64,000 nt of DNA from an uncultured Pseudohongiella sp. (GTDB lineage: Bacteria; Pseudomonadota; Gammaproteobacteria; Pseudomonadales; Pseudohongiellaceae). Position 1 is the stretch's first letter; every line of letters begins with the position of its first letter. A model generated the notes under the pieces. The model saw nothing but the letters and a program-made list of their open reading frames with translations, searched no databases and had not been told where the DNA came from. The position numbers and the translations under genes are program-made. Of the stretch, positions 1 to 8,939 are shown piece by piece. The stretch spans positions 82,837 through 146,836 of the forward strand of contig CACJWK010000001.1 in assembly GCA_902597095.1 (NCBI GenBank), in the 5' to 3' direction.

Positions 1-324
1 CCTCTGCATCAAAGAGTCCCATTTGATATTGATAAAATTCGTTCTCCCACATTCGCAATTGCGACAAAACATAAAAGTGAAATTGGTTTGTTTCAGTTTC
101 CATAACATCCAAATTTGAATTAAGTTTTTGCCTGATATCAAAAATTTCAGTATTTTGTAGAGGTTGTCCATACAAAAACAATTGATGTTCAACGATTGAA
201 TTTCGTGTTTGTGATTTCATCATTTCTGTATTTTGTTGCATCTCTAAACCTAGAAATAAGATTGAACCAATCACACCAATATTTGCTATAAGTGAGACGC
301 TTTCATTGATTACTGAAATCTTCA
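1..324 (-). CDS. Partial membrane-anchored hypothetical protein (cut by left edge)
   Basis: An open frame of 108 codons starts with ATG at 324 and runs off the left end of the window. A Shine-Dalgarno-like AAGGAT lies about 6 bases upstream. The N-terminus is a hydrophobic segment (residues about 8-27, containing IANIGVIGSILFLGLEMQQN) followed by a polar helical region. This layout, a short membrane anchor ending in a L-x-Q-x-N-T-like turn, resembles a widespread group of uncharacterised marine bacterial proteins; that resemblance is from memory. It lies in the AT-rich block downstream of glmS and reads the same way as the other small genes there. Function unknown. Confidence 0.7.
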
Positions 325-710
325 TAAATCATCCTTATGTGGTTGTTTTAACTACTCAGTGAAAAATCATAACTCCTACTAGACCCCAATTCGCTTTTTG
401 TCTCTTCTAAAGACAAGTACCCAGTGTGTGATTTGAGTGATGAAACGTTTTAGCGAGACATGCCCATCATTACATTTGGCTTTTAATAGCATTGACTGCC
501 AGTGGAGAAGACATCAAAACGCTTCTCCATTTAGCCGCAAGCAGTTTCAAGAGGAATTGGCGCTGGCAAATGCAGATTACTAAATGGTTATAATGGTGTA
601 TTTCTAAATAAACGTCCTGAAGGGCGATATACCGAGCGAAATAAGAATAAAAAAGGAAAAGAAATAGCAATTAATTGAGAGTGATTTGGAAGAGCAGCTA
701 TTCCACTAAC
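325..710. other. AT-rich gap with possible gene remnants
   Basis: No convincing gene. A 47-codon plus-strand frame (440-583) and, in another frame directly after it, about 30 open codons (582-675, containing GYNGVFLNKRPEGRYTE) read like protein but lack a common frame or a good ribosome site. They may be pieces of a decayed gene. A 66-codon minus-strand frame at 470-670 has no ribosome site or recognisable content. Confidence 0.3.
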
Positions 711-1115
711 CTACGCAAAGAGTTGAGAATAAGCCATTAACGCCAAAACTAGCCATCCCATTGCAAAAATAAAGAATCTTAATAAAACTAAATTAAATGT
801 TAGCTGTACTAGGGAATGCATAATCCGCAAAACTACAAATGCCCAAGCCAATTGGACCATAAAACAATCAAAATTGTTGATAACAGCAATGCATAAAGTC
901 AGCGCATAAAATGCAACTGGTTGTTCGAAAAGATGGTTGTAGTTGTCCGCGGCTCTTTCAACCCAATCGGGCATAGTTCCTTTTAAGTCTTTCGAATGAG
1001 CTGCGTCTTGCGGATTTTTAGTATGTTTAACGCGTCCAAACGCTAATACTAGAAAAATTACGGAAGTCCAAAGTACAAGAACAAATATTGGTGTCAACAG
1101 CGCTGTTTGGCTCAT
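711..1115 (-). CDS. MAPEG family membrane protein
   Basis: A 134-residue protein with four hydrophobic segments (about residues 5-25, 66-82, 85-105 and 110-130). It carries the family signature DNYNHLFEQPVAFYAL around residues 57-72, which marks the MAPEG family (membrane-associated proteins in eicosanoid and glutathione metabolism). Bacterial members are mostly uncharacterised inner-membrane proteins; some act as glutathione transferases or peroxidases. The gene sits inside the AT-rich block next to glmS, so it is probably cargo of a genomic island. Substrate cannot be told from sequence. Confidence 0.85.
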   Translation of the reverse strand: MSQTALLTPIFVLVLWTSVIFLVLAFGRVKHTKNPQDAAHSKDLKGTMPDWVERAADNYNHLFEQPVAFYALTLCIAVINNFDCFMVQLAWAFVVLRIMHSLVQLTFNLVLLRFFIFAMGWLVLALMAYSQLFA

Positions 1116-1232
1116 ACATATCTACCTATGATATTTTTGAAATAGATCGAGTTGATAATGAGTTAGCGAGGAAGGTCGTTGGTTAGTTGACTTCAATTCC
1201 GCGTTCCTTTTTTAGTTTAAAATAGAACCGAT

Positions 1233-1592
1233 CTAGATTTTAATTTTACTTGTAGCAACAATCTTGCATTTGCCCGCCTCAAACATCATGTTTCTGGCGT
1301 AATCAATGTATGTCCATTCTAACGTCTCTCGATTAATACGGCTTCTCCGTATCGTTCGATTTGCTCCCGAGGAGCGCTCAATCTCTGAGGAGATCGTCAC
1401 CACCGTTGCTGACCAAGTGATACGTTCAACTGGTAAATCAACTGGTCTTCTAACTTCATCTTTATTTTCAAATAGCCTGAAATAGGTCGGTTCGTCAATG
1501 ACGTTTTCCATGCGACATTCGAGATTGATTGGTTCTTGAGCAAGTGCACCACCAGAAAATAAAAACAAAACTGTAATAAATGGTTTTTTCAT
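1233..1592 (-). CDS. Secreted hypothetical protein
   Basis: A 119-residue protein with a clear signal peptide (lysine pair, hydrophobic core ITVLFLFSGG, probable cleavage after ALA at residues 17-19). Two cysteines (about positions 26 and 108) flank the mature chain and could form a disulphide. No family recognised. It follows the 60-residue gene at 1599 by 6 bases and is preceded by a purine-rich AAAAGGAG ribosome site, so it is probably the last gene of a three-gene transcript reading leftward. Confidence 0.65.
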   Translation of the reverse strand: MKKPFITVLFLFSGGALAQEPINLECRMENVIDEPTYFRLFENKDEVRRPVDLPVERITWSATVVTISSEIERSSGANRTIRRSRINRETLEWTYIDYARNMMFEAGKCKIVATSKIKI

Positions 1593-1598
1593 CTCCTT

Positions 1599-1781
1599 TT
1601 AATCCTCCAAGTCTTGCTTCATATATTCTTCCGCAGTCATAAACTTTAAATCTTTCTCAGCAGTATATTTATCTTTCTTCTCTTGATTTAACCGCTCTTG
1701 CTCTACTCTTGCTTTCTTAAAATGAGGCGGCAAATCTATATTCTTGCATCCAGTTTTGTGCATTCCTTTTTCGTCGCTCAT
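1599..1781 (-). CDS. Small charged hypothetical protein
   Basis: A 60-residue, highly charged protein rich in Lys and Glu, with a predicted helical middle (residues about 22-45) and no membrane segment. It starts 2 bases after the stop of the gene at 1784 and ends 6 bases before the next start, which suggests translational coupling. No family recognised; its small size and AT-rich codon use fit island cargo. Confidence 0.5.
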   Translation of the reverse strand: MSDEKGMHKTGCKNIDLPPHFKKARVEQERLNQEKKDKYTAEKDLKFMTAEEYMKQDLED

Positions 1782-1783
1782 GT

Positions 1784-1993
1784 CTAATTTCTCACTCGCT
1801 TATAAAGTCCAATATTCTTGAGCTCTACTTCGAGATAATCTTTTCGGTTTAGTTTGTTTGTGTATTTTTGAAGAATCGTCCAAACGAGTTTTGTGGTATA
1901 CCGATCGGTGCGTTTTGGTTTGATTTGTTGTTTGTTCAGATAGTCAGAAATATCCTTATTAGAGATTCCTTTCTGACTCATTTGATACATCAA
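1784..1993 (-). CDS. Small helix-turn-helix-like protein, possibly a truncated recombinase
   Basis: A 69-residue frame (TTG at 1993 or ATG at 1990) with a helix-turn-helix-like stretch, KGISNKDISDYLNKQQIKPK (residues 8-27), and a second basic helix. The pattern 'no-wait, choose, skip one helix, then R-x-T-x-x-T-x-x-x-W' resembles the C-terminal DNA-contact region of serine recombinases, but only weakly. The frame stays open upstream through the glmS stop codon (2106) without any ATG, GTG or TTG, as expected if the 5' part of the gene was cut off at the island junction. Function uncertain. Confidence 0.4.
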   Translation of the reverse strand: MMYQMSQKGISNKDISDYLNKQQIKPKRTDRYTTKLVWTILQKYTNKLNRKDYLEVELKNIGLYKRVRN

Positions 1994-2010
1994 CTTCTCT
2001 CTGTAGTCGT

Positions 2011-2031
2011 AATTCTCTTTCTGTGAGAATT
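2011..2031. repeat. Inverted repeat near the island/glmS junction
   Basis: AATTCTC (2011-2017) and GAGAATT (2025-2031) form a perfect 7-base inverted repeat around a 7-base loop. It has no T-run on either side. It lies about 75-95 bases past the glmS stop and could be part of an element end or chance. Confidence 0.3.
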
Positions 2032-2105
2032 GAGAGAGTCGAGTTGTTGAGATATGAATGTCACATCCAATTGTGTAGTTCAGAAGTTCAACTGTGTTGA
2101 ATAAC

Positions 2106-3930
2106 CTACTCCACTGTAACCGATTTGGCTAAATTGCGAGGCTGGTCCACATCAGTGCCTTTGACGATGGCAACATGATAAGAAAGTAGCTGCAGCGGAA
2201 TGGTGAATACGATCGGATCAAGAACATCAGGCGAGGCCGGGACGTGGATGACCTTACAATTCTTGTCACCCTGGTAGTTTACGCTCTCGTCAGAAAAGAC
2301 GTACAGCTTTCCGCCTCGGGCGCTGACTTCTGCGAGGTTGGCGCGCAGTTTTTCAAGCAGGTCATCATTGGGCGCTACTGCGATGACCGGCATGTTTTCG
2401 TCGACCAGCGCCAGCGGCCCATGTTTAAGCTCGCCTGAAGGATAGGCCTCTGCGTGGATGTAGGAGATTTCCTTCAGTTTCAGAGCGCCCTCTTTTGCAA
2501 TGGGGTACTGGATTCCCCTGCCGAGAAACAGGCTATGATGCTTGTCGGCGAATTGTCGAGACATCTTGCGAATGTCTTCGTTGAGGCTCAGCGTGCTTTC
2601 GATCAGATCCGGTAAACGGTTGAGCTCTCTGACCAGGGCTGCTTCTTTGCGCGGTGTCAGGCCATTCCGGCGTCCCAGAGCAATGGTCAGGATCAGCAAT
2701 ACGGCGAGCTGTGCCGTGAACGCTTTGGTTGAGGCGACGCCGACTTCTTGCCCGGCCATCGTTAGTAGAGAAAAGTCTGATTCACGCACCAGTGAACTGG
2801 TGGCAACGTTGCAAATAGCCAGATAGGCAGTGTAGGGGAGTGTTTTTGCGTAGCGAAGCGCGGCCAGAGAGTCTGCGGTTTCTCCGGATTGAGAAACGGT
2901 GACCAGCAATGAGCCGTCCGGCACGATGATGTCCCGATAGCGATAGTCGCTGGCAATATCCACCGAGCACTCCATGCGGGCAATGGACTCAAGCCAGTAT
3001 TTGGCGACATGGCAGGCATGATAAGAAGTGCCGCAGGCGACGAACTGGACGTGTTTGACCTTGTCGAAAATCACCGGAGCCTTGACGCCGAATGCATTCT
3101 CGAGGACTTTGTTTTTCGAGATCCTGCCGTCCAGCGTGTCCCGGATGACAGCCGGTTGCTCATAAACTTCTTTCAGCATGAAGTGCTTATAGTTGCCCTT
3201 ATCGCCATCACTGCTGCGGCCCGTCACTGTGCTGATTTTGCGCTTGATCTGCTTACCGTCGTGCCAGATTTCGTAACTTTCACGGGTAATTCGGGCAACG
3301 TCCCCTTCTTCAAGGTAGACAAACTGATCGGTCACCTGGCCCAGCGCGTGTGGGTCGGAGGCAACAAAGTTTTCCCCGATTCCGATACCGATCACCAGCG
3401 GACTGCCTGATCTCGCGACGATTAATTCATCCGGTGTGGCCGCATCGGCAATACAAATGCCGTAAGCGCCTTCTAGGCGCTTGATAGCTTTTTGGGTCGC
3501 AGCGAACAGAGAGACCTTATTTCCCTTTCGTTCAAGATGGATCAGATGCGCGATGACCTCGCTGTCAGTCTGCGTGGCGAACTGATAGCCGGATTTGCCC
3601 AACTTCTCCCGAAGCTTTTCGAAATTCTCTATGATGCCGTTGTGAACAATGGCAATTTGCCCGCCTGATCTGTGGGGGTGTGCATTGGCATTCGTGGGTT
3701 TGCCGTGAGTTGCCCAGCGTGTGTGGGCAATGCCGACGTGACCCCTTAGCGCTTTCCCCTGGACCCGCTCTGCCAGTTTATTCACCTTGCCAGCGGTCTT
3801 GTGGACTTTGAGGGGTTGCAAGCAGCGCGATGCCTGCTGAATCGTAGCCGCGATATTCCAGTCTTTTCAGTCCTTCCAGAAGGATCTCGGTGACATTCCG
3901 TTCAGCAATTGCGCCGACAATTCCGCACAC
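2106..3930 (-). CDS. glmS: Glutamine--fructose-6-phosphate aminotransferase, frameshifted
   Basis: Converts fructose-6-phosphate and glutamine to glucosamine-6-phosphate, the first step of hexosamine and peptidoglycan precursor synthesis. Two frames cover it. The N-terminal frame starts with GTG at 3930 and gives the glutaminase nucleophile (Cys2 in [13 protein letters not shown]) and the [11 protein letters not shown] motif, then stops at 3778. The main frame (TTG at 3821 to 2106, 571 residues) carries [16 protein letters not shown], the two SIS sugar-binding domains ([26 protein letters not shown]) and the family C-terminus NLAKSVTVE. Removing one base, for example from the run of four G (plus strand) at 3812-3815, joins them into about 607 residues, the normal family length. 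Divergent from glmM across 139 bases. As written, the gene would not make functional GlmS. Confidence 0.93.
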
Positions 3931-4069
3931 GGGCCTGACCTGCTCGCAGTAAGTGAAGAATCAAATTATCCCCCAGATTCCGCGCGCCCACAATCAGCGC
4001 AGCAACAGGTGCAGGCTAGTACTCGCACTCTGAGTCCAGATTCCTTACTATTCGCTCCTGCATCAAAAA

Positions 4070-5440
4070 ATGACAACAGCAACTATGGAAGCACAGAAAC
4101 GCTATTTCGGCACAGACGGCATTCGCGGCAAGGTTGGCCAGACGCCCATTACCCCTGATTTTATGCTTAAACTGGGGTGGGCAGCCGGTAAGGTGTTCAT
4201 GCAAGGCGGTCACCGCAGCAAAATATTGATTGGCAAAGACACACGTATCTCCGGTTACATGTTTGAGGCAGCGCTGGAAGCAGGCCTGACGGCAGCAGGG
4301 GTGGATATCAATCTTACTGGCCCGATGCCGACACCCGCCATTGCTTATCTTACCCGCACTCTGCGTGCTCAGGCAGGGATCGTGATTAGCGCGTCGCACA
4401 ATTCCTTTGAAGACAACGGGATAAAGTTTTTTTCTGACAATGGCACGAAGCTGCCTGATGAGATCGAACTGGCGATTGAAGCCGAACTCAGCAAGGCGCT
4501 GACGACGGTTGCACCGAAATCTCTGGGCAAGGCCAGCAGAATTGACGATGCCAGAGGCCGCTATATCGAGTTCTGTAAAAGCACCGTTGGCTCAAGGTTG
4601 ACACTTTCGGGTCTGAAGGTCGTTGTGGATTGCGCCAACGGCGCTACTTACGATATTGCACCCGCCGTGCTCTCTGAGCTGGGGGCCGATGTCGTCAGTA
4701 TCGGAACGGATCCGAACGGATTGAACATCAACGATAAAATCGGCTCCACTTCGCCTGAGGCGCTCAAAGAAAAAGTTCTCGAGGTGGGCGCTGACCTCGG
4801 TGTTGCACTGGACGGCGACGGTGACCGGAGCATCATGGTAGATCATCAGGGCAATGTCGTTGATGGCGATGAGATGCTGTTCGTGATTGCCTGCGAGCGC
4901 CGACGCCGGAACATTGAATTTGGTGGTGTTGTAGGAACCAAGATGAGCAACCTCGGTATGGAACTGGCGCTTGCGGCACGAGAAGTTCCTTTCGCGCGCA
5001 CGGCAGTTGGCGACCGGTTTGTTCTGCAGGAAATGCAGCAGCGCGGATGGCAGCTTGGCGGTGAATCATCCGGACATATCATTTGTCACGATATTACGAC
5101 GACCGGGGATGGTATCGTTTCAGCTCTGCAGGTGCTCACCGCTGTTGTCCTGACCGGTAAGCCACTGAGGGAATTACGCGGTGCAATGCAGAAGTTTCCA
5201 CAAACCATGATTAACGTCAGGCTGGGTCAGGATCCCGATGTATCTGCCAGCCAGAGCGTTCGTGACGCTGTGTCTGGCGTTGAAGGCAAACTACAGGGCA
5301 GGGGGCGTGTTCTGTTGCGCCCCTCAGGCACCGAGCCGGTGCTGCGGGTGATGGTCGAGGGCGAAGACGCTGATCTCGTTGCGCGGTTAGCGCGGGAACT
5401 GGCGGATGTAGTTGCCGCCGAAGCTGGGGAAATTGCCTGA
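4070..5440 (+). CDS. glmM: Phosphoglucosamine mutase
   Basis: Interconverts glucosamine-6-phosphate and glucosamine-1-phosphate in the cytoplasm, the step after GlmS toward UDP-GlcNAc. The 456-residue product shows all four mutase signatures in order: [13 protein letters not shown] at the N-terminus, the active-site phosphoserine loop [15 protein letters not shown] (about 103-117), the Mg-binding loop DGDGDRS (about 248-254) and the phosphate loop [12 protein letters not shown] near the C-terminus. The internal ATG at 4085 gives an N-terminus closer to known GlmM and may be the true start; neither has a strong ribosome site. Divergent from glmS, so both hexosamine genes probably share the 3931-4069 control region. 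Confidence 0.96.
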   Translation: MTTATMEAQKRYFGTDGIRGKVGQTPITPDFMLKLGWAAGKVFMQGGHRSKILIGKDTRISGYMFEAALEAGLTAAGVDINLTGPMPTPAIAYLTRTLRAQAGIVISASHNSFEDNGIKFFSDNGTKLPDEIELAIEAELSKALTTVAPKSLGKASRIDDARGRYIEFCKSTVGSRLTLSGLKVVVDCANGATYDIAPAVLSELGADVVSIGTDPNGLNINDKIGSTSPEALKEKVLEVGADLGVALDGDGDRSIMVDHQGNVVDGDEMLFVIACERRRRNIEFGGVVGTKMSNLGMELALAAREVPFARTAVGDRFVLQEMQQRGWQLGGESSGHIICHDITTTGDGIVSALQVLTAVVLTGKPLRELRGAMQKFPQTMINVRLGQDPDVSASQSVRDAVSGVEGKLQGRGRVLLRPSGTEPVLRVMVEGEDADLVARLARELADVVAAEAGEIA

Positions 5441-5519
5441 TCGGATTGATCTGTTTGCGCGCTGTTGCGTAACTCCTACACGAACCAAGTAATCCGTCTG
5501 CTCATGTCACCATCCTCCC

Positions 5520-6341
5520 ATGCCTGAAGGACCTGAAATTAGGCGCGCTGCCGACAAAATCGCCCGAGTTCTTGTAGGCCAGCAAATTGTTGGTATCCAT
5601 TTTGGTCTGGACCGCCTGAAGGGCAGGGAGCGTGATTTTCAGGGCGCCGAGGTTCGTGAAATTGAAACACGCGGCAAGGCCCTGCTGACCCACTTCGACA
5701 ATGAACTCACGATCTATTCGCATAATCAGCTGTATGGGCGCTGGTACGTTGTCAAGCGGGATGCTTTCCCCAAAACAAATCGGAGTTTGCGCCTTGCGCT
5801 GCATACGCGCACACACAGTGCGCTGCTATACAGTGCTAGTGACATCAGTATCTGGGATCAGTTTGAGCTTGAACTCCATCCCTTTCTGGCAAAAATAGGT
5901 CCGGACATTCTGAGTCCCAAGCTGACCTGGAAAGAAATCTCTCAGCGACTGCGCAGCGAACGTTTTCATCGGCGAACTCTGGCCTCTCTCTACCTGGCGC
6001 AGGATTTCCTCGCAGGCATTGGCAACTACCTGCGCAGCGAAATTTTGTTCGATGCGAAGGTTCTCCCGGATGCCAGGCCCCTTGATCTGAGTGTGAAACA
6101 GCTTAATGGTCTGGGCCGCAGTACCCTGAAGATCAGTCAGAGGGCCTATCAGACAGCGGGCATCACGAACCCTCCCCGCCGGGCGGCGCGCCTGAAAAAA
6201 CAGGGGCTCAAGCGTGGCGCGTTTCGTCACGCGGTATTCGGCCGACAGCGCCTGAGCTGCTATGAGTGTGGCGGCATCATCAGAAAGGACCTGCTGTCCG
6301 GCAGAAGGCTTTACTGGTGCCCCGTATGCCAGGGTTCCTAG
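5520..6341 (+). CDS. nei: Endonuclease VIII-type DNA glycosylase/AP lyase
   Basis: Removes oxidised pyrimidines and cleaves the abasic site. The 273-residue product begins MPEGPEIRRAAD: Pro2 and Glu3 are the catalytic pair of the Fpg/Nei family, and Lys53 (ETRGKALL) matches the conserved beta-strand lysine. The helix-two-turn-helix region (FLAGIGNYLRSEILF, about 162-176) and a C-terminal zinc finger (CYEC ... CPVC, about 249-270) complete the fold. The N-terminal PEGPEI form and the finger fit Nei better than MutM. It lies 79 bases after glmM on the same strand. A second family member occurs at 11082-11873. Confidence 0.92.
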   Translation: MPEGPEIRRAADKIARVLVGQQIVGIHFGLDRLKGRERDFQGAEVREIETRGKALLTHFDNELTIYSHNQLYGRWYVVKRDAFPKTNRSLRLALHTRTHSALLYSASDISIWDQFELELHPFLAKIGPDILSPKLTWKEISQRLRSERFHRRTLASLYLAQDFLAGIGNYLRSEILFDAKVLPDARPLDLSVKQLNGLGRSTLKISQRAYQTAGITNPPRRAARLKKQGLKRGAFRHAVFGRQRLSCYECGGIIRKDLLSGRRLYWCPVCQGS

Positions 6342-6385
6342 CGGCAGAATTCAATTTTGGGATTAGCGGCAAATTAGTGTAGCTT

Positions 6386-6403
6386 CCTCCGTCAGAGCGG
6401 AGG
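6386..6403 (+). other. Small hairpin upstream of the ureohydrolase gene
   Basis: CCTCCG and CGGAGG form a perfect 6-base stem around a TCAGAG loop, 49 bases before the start at 6452. No T-run follows. It might be a weak terminator for nei or a leader element; I could not match it to a known riboswitch class. Confidence 0.3.
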
Positions 6404-6451
6404 TCCCTAACCCGGGTTCCGACAAAAACCTTAAGTGAAGACGTCTGTCCT

Positions 6452-7450
6452 ATGTCTAAATCAAATAACTATGCCCCCGAGTCCGAGGCAGACCCTGATG
6501 CCCCGAGACTGAGACCACGCTTCACCGAAATCCCGACTTTTATGCGAGCCCCCATTGCGAACCTGGCAGAGACGGATATCGCGCTTATCGGTGTTCCCTG
6601 TGATCTCGGTGTGACGAACCGCGCAGGCGCGCGGCACGGACCGCGCGAGATACGTAATCAGTCCTCACTGATGCGTTCTTATAACATGTCGACGCGAATC
6701 AACCCCTATGATCTGGCGAAGATTGCCGACGTTGGCGACGTGCCTATTGATAACCTGTTTAATCTGGATGAAGCGATCAAGGAAATTGAAGCCTTTTACA
6801 CGTCGGTGGGTGCTCAGGGCGTGATTCCGCTTTCTGCCGGTGGCGATCATTCCATTACCTACCCGATTCTGAAGGGGCTGAAAAAAGATGAGCCCTTCGC
6901 TTTAATCCATGTGGATGCGCATACCGATACCTGGACAGAATTCTATGGATCGAAATTTCACCATGGCGCACCTTTTCGGCTCGCAACCGATGAAGGGATT
7001 ATAGATCCGACCAAAACCATTCAGATTGGAATTCGCGGCGGCCAGAACAACCTCGAAGGGCTGAATTACTCCTATGACTCGGGCATGCGGGTTGTAGAGA
7101 TGGATGAATTTACCGACCTCGGCGTTGAAGCTGTGGTTGCCGAGGCGCGCAAGGTCGTTGGTGATGCTCCTACTTACATTACCTTCGATGTGGACGGTAT
7201 TGATCCAGTGTTCACGCCAGGCACCGGGACACCGGAGGTTGGAGGCCTCACCACCGTCGAGGCTCTGCGTTTGCTGCGCGGACTACGTGGCTTAAATCTG
7301 ATAGGTGGTGATGTGGTTGAAGTAGCGCCGCCGTTTGATCAAACCGGTAATACCGCGCTGGTGGGGGCTTCCATGATGTTCGAGATACTGTGTCTGCTCG
7401 CCGAATCTTTCAGTCAGCGTAAGGGGCCGACCCCAGCCAAAAGTGTCTAA
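6452..7450 (+). CDS. Agmatinase/guanidino-acid ureohydrolase (arginase superfamily)
   Basis: Hydrolyses a guanidino compound to urea and an amine in the cytoplasm. The 332-residue protein has the binuclear manganese motifs: GGDHS (about 128-132), DAHTDT (about 150-155) and FDVDGIDP (about 248-255). Its C-terminal stretch GGDVVEVAPPFDQTGNT is like the guanidinobutyrase/guanidinopropionase/agmatinase group rather than arginase, but sequence alone does not separate agmatine, 4-guanidinobutyrate and 3-guanidinopropionate as substrate. Its stop codon overlaps the start of the following transporter (TAATG at 7448), so the two are translationally coupled and the transporter may carry the substrate or product. 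Confidence 0.9.
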   Translation: MSKSNNYAPESEADPDAPRLRPRFTEIPTFMRAPIANLAETDIALIGVPCDLGVTNRAGARHGPREIRNQSSLMRSYNMSTRINPYDLAKIADVGDVPIDNLFNLDEAIKEIEAFYTSVGAQGVIPLSAGGDHSITYPILKGLKKDEPFALIHVDAHTDTWTEFYGSKFHHGAPFRLATDEGIIDPTKTIQIGIRGGQNNLEGLNYSYDSGMRVVEMDEFTDLGVEAVVAEARKVVGDAPTYITFDVDGIDPVFTPGTGTPEVGGLTTVEALRLLRGLRGLNLIGGDVVEVAPPFDQTGNTALVGASMMFEILCLLAESFSQRKGPTPAKSV

Positions 7451-8806
7451 TGGAGGCGCTCAGACTACTGCGCTTTGCCCTGCCTTTGATTCTGGGGGGT
7501 TTTCTTTTTTCTGTGTCCGGTTCGCTATCAAGGAAGCTGGACGATTCCGATGTCGGTGCTTTCCGACGTGCTGGAGAACAGGCCTGGCGACAGTCTGTCT
7601 TATATTGGCTTTGCGCTGGTGCTTATCTCCGCGTTGCTTTCGGTCTATTACTCGCTGGTCAGGCAAGAGAATTCCCGTCACTCGCGGCTTGAACAATTGT
7701 TTACCGTAACTCCGCCGTGGCTGGCCCTGAGAGTTATCGGTGCGATTTTCGGCGGTATTATCATCTGGCAGGTGGGCCCCGAATTAGTCTGGTCGGAGAC
7801 GACAGGGCAGATCGTGGTTTACGACTTGATGACCGCGATCGTGACGGTTTTTTTTGCGGCCTTTTTGCTCCCGCTGCTGACTGATTTCGGCTTAATGGAG
7901 CTGGTTGAAACCGCGCTTTCTCCCGTATTCCGCCGGCTGTTCTGCCTACCAGGCAGATCTGCCGTCGATGCGATCGCGACCTGAATGACGGCTGCCACAG
8001 TGGGTGTCCTGATTACTTCCCAGCAGTATGAAATGGGCTTCTACAGTCAGCGAGAGGCAGCGACTATTGCGAGCAATTTTTCTGTGGTGTCTTTGCCGTT
8101 CTGTGTCGTCATTGCTGAGTTTGTTCAGCTTGGTCATGTGTTTGTGCCGTTTTATCTCACGGTTTGCTGTGCAGGTTTGATCACGGCGATCGTGATGCCT
8201 CGAATTCCACCGCTCTCAAAAATTCCGGATCAATACTTGGAGGCGGGCAAGCAACGCTCGGAGCGTGATAGATTATCCGGCGAAGAGCCTGCCGGATCCC
8301 TGACGCGGGGATTTCAGGCAGCACTGGAGCGGGCAGATCACGCGCCCCGTCCGCGCGCGTGCCTGCAGAGCGGCATGTATAACCTGTTCGACATTTGGTT
8401 CGGGCTGATGCCGCCGCTGATCGCGATAGCGGCCTTCGGACTGATCATAGCTGAGTACACCCCGGTGTTCGAAGTGCTTACCTATCCTCTCGCAGCGCTG
8501 TTGTCCTGGTTGCAGATCACTGATTCCGGAGCAGCGGCACCAGCCCTGCTGGTGGGGTTTGTCGAGATGTTTCTGCCGGGAGTCATTGCTCAGGGAATTG
8601 AAAGCGAACTGACCCGTTTCGTGATCATCTCAGTAGCCATCAAGCAACTGATTTATATGTCAGATGTTGGCGTACTGATTCTGCAGGCCCGCATTCCGCT
8701 GAATTTTATCAATCTGGTGACTCTGTTTATGCTGCGCACGATCATCGCGCTGCCGGTTATCGTCACCATAGCTCAGGGTCTGGTCGCCGCGGGAGCTCTT
8801 GCCTGA
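7450..8806 (+). pseudogene. YjiH-family (nucleoside-recognition/GATE) membrane transporter, disrupted
   Basis: Three frames together read as one polytopic protein of about 451 residues. Frame 1 starts at 7450 with LLRFALPLILGGFLF. Frame 2 continues with PVRYQGSWTIPMSVLSD from about 7517, so one base is extra, most simply in the T6 run at 7505-7510. At 7982-7984 an in-frame TGA stands between AVDAIAT and MTAATVGVL, where family members have a tryptophan (TGG). Downstream the frame continues unbroken with QREAATIASNFSVVSLP, a hallmark stretch, and ends at 8806. About ten hydrophobic segments are visible. The family assignment is from recognised motifs; transport substrate unknown. Overlap with the ureohydrolase stop suggests a linked role. 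Either a recent pseudogene or sequence errors. Confidence 0.8.
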
Positions 8807-8939
8807 TTCGCTCCGCTTTGATGCGGCGCAGCACTGCCTCAGGTTCAGGCTGAACGGGAGGCAAGCTGAGCTTCCGACCACTTCATCTCCGACAAAAAGG
8901 ATGATTATTAGGCCTTTCTCTTAAAGCGATGTTGCTGCG

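Noticed and set aside
470..670. 66-codon minus-strand frame
   Set aside because: No ribosome site, no recognisable protein content and odd composition; better read as AT-rich noise.
2041..2110. Possible Tn7 right end or integron attC at the glmS junction
   Set aside because: A TGTGACA lies about 40 bases past the stop and short GTTGAAC-like boxes occur, but no repeated 22-base end repeats and no full attC core pair were seen.
6341..6452. Guanidine riboswitch before the ureohydrolase gene
   Set aside because: One hairpin only, without the ACGR loops of class II or the conserved blocks of classes I and III.
7982..7984. TGA read as selenocysteine or as recoded Trp
   Set aside because: Family members have Trp here, not Cys, and no SECIS-like hairpin follows; other genes in the window use TGA as a normal stop.
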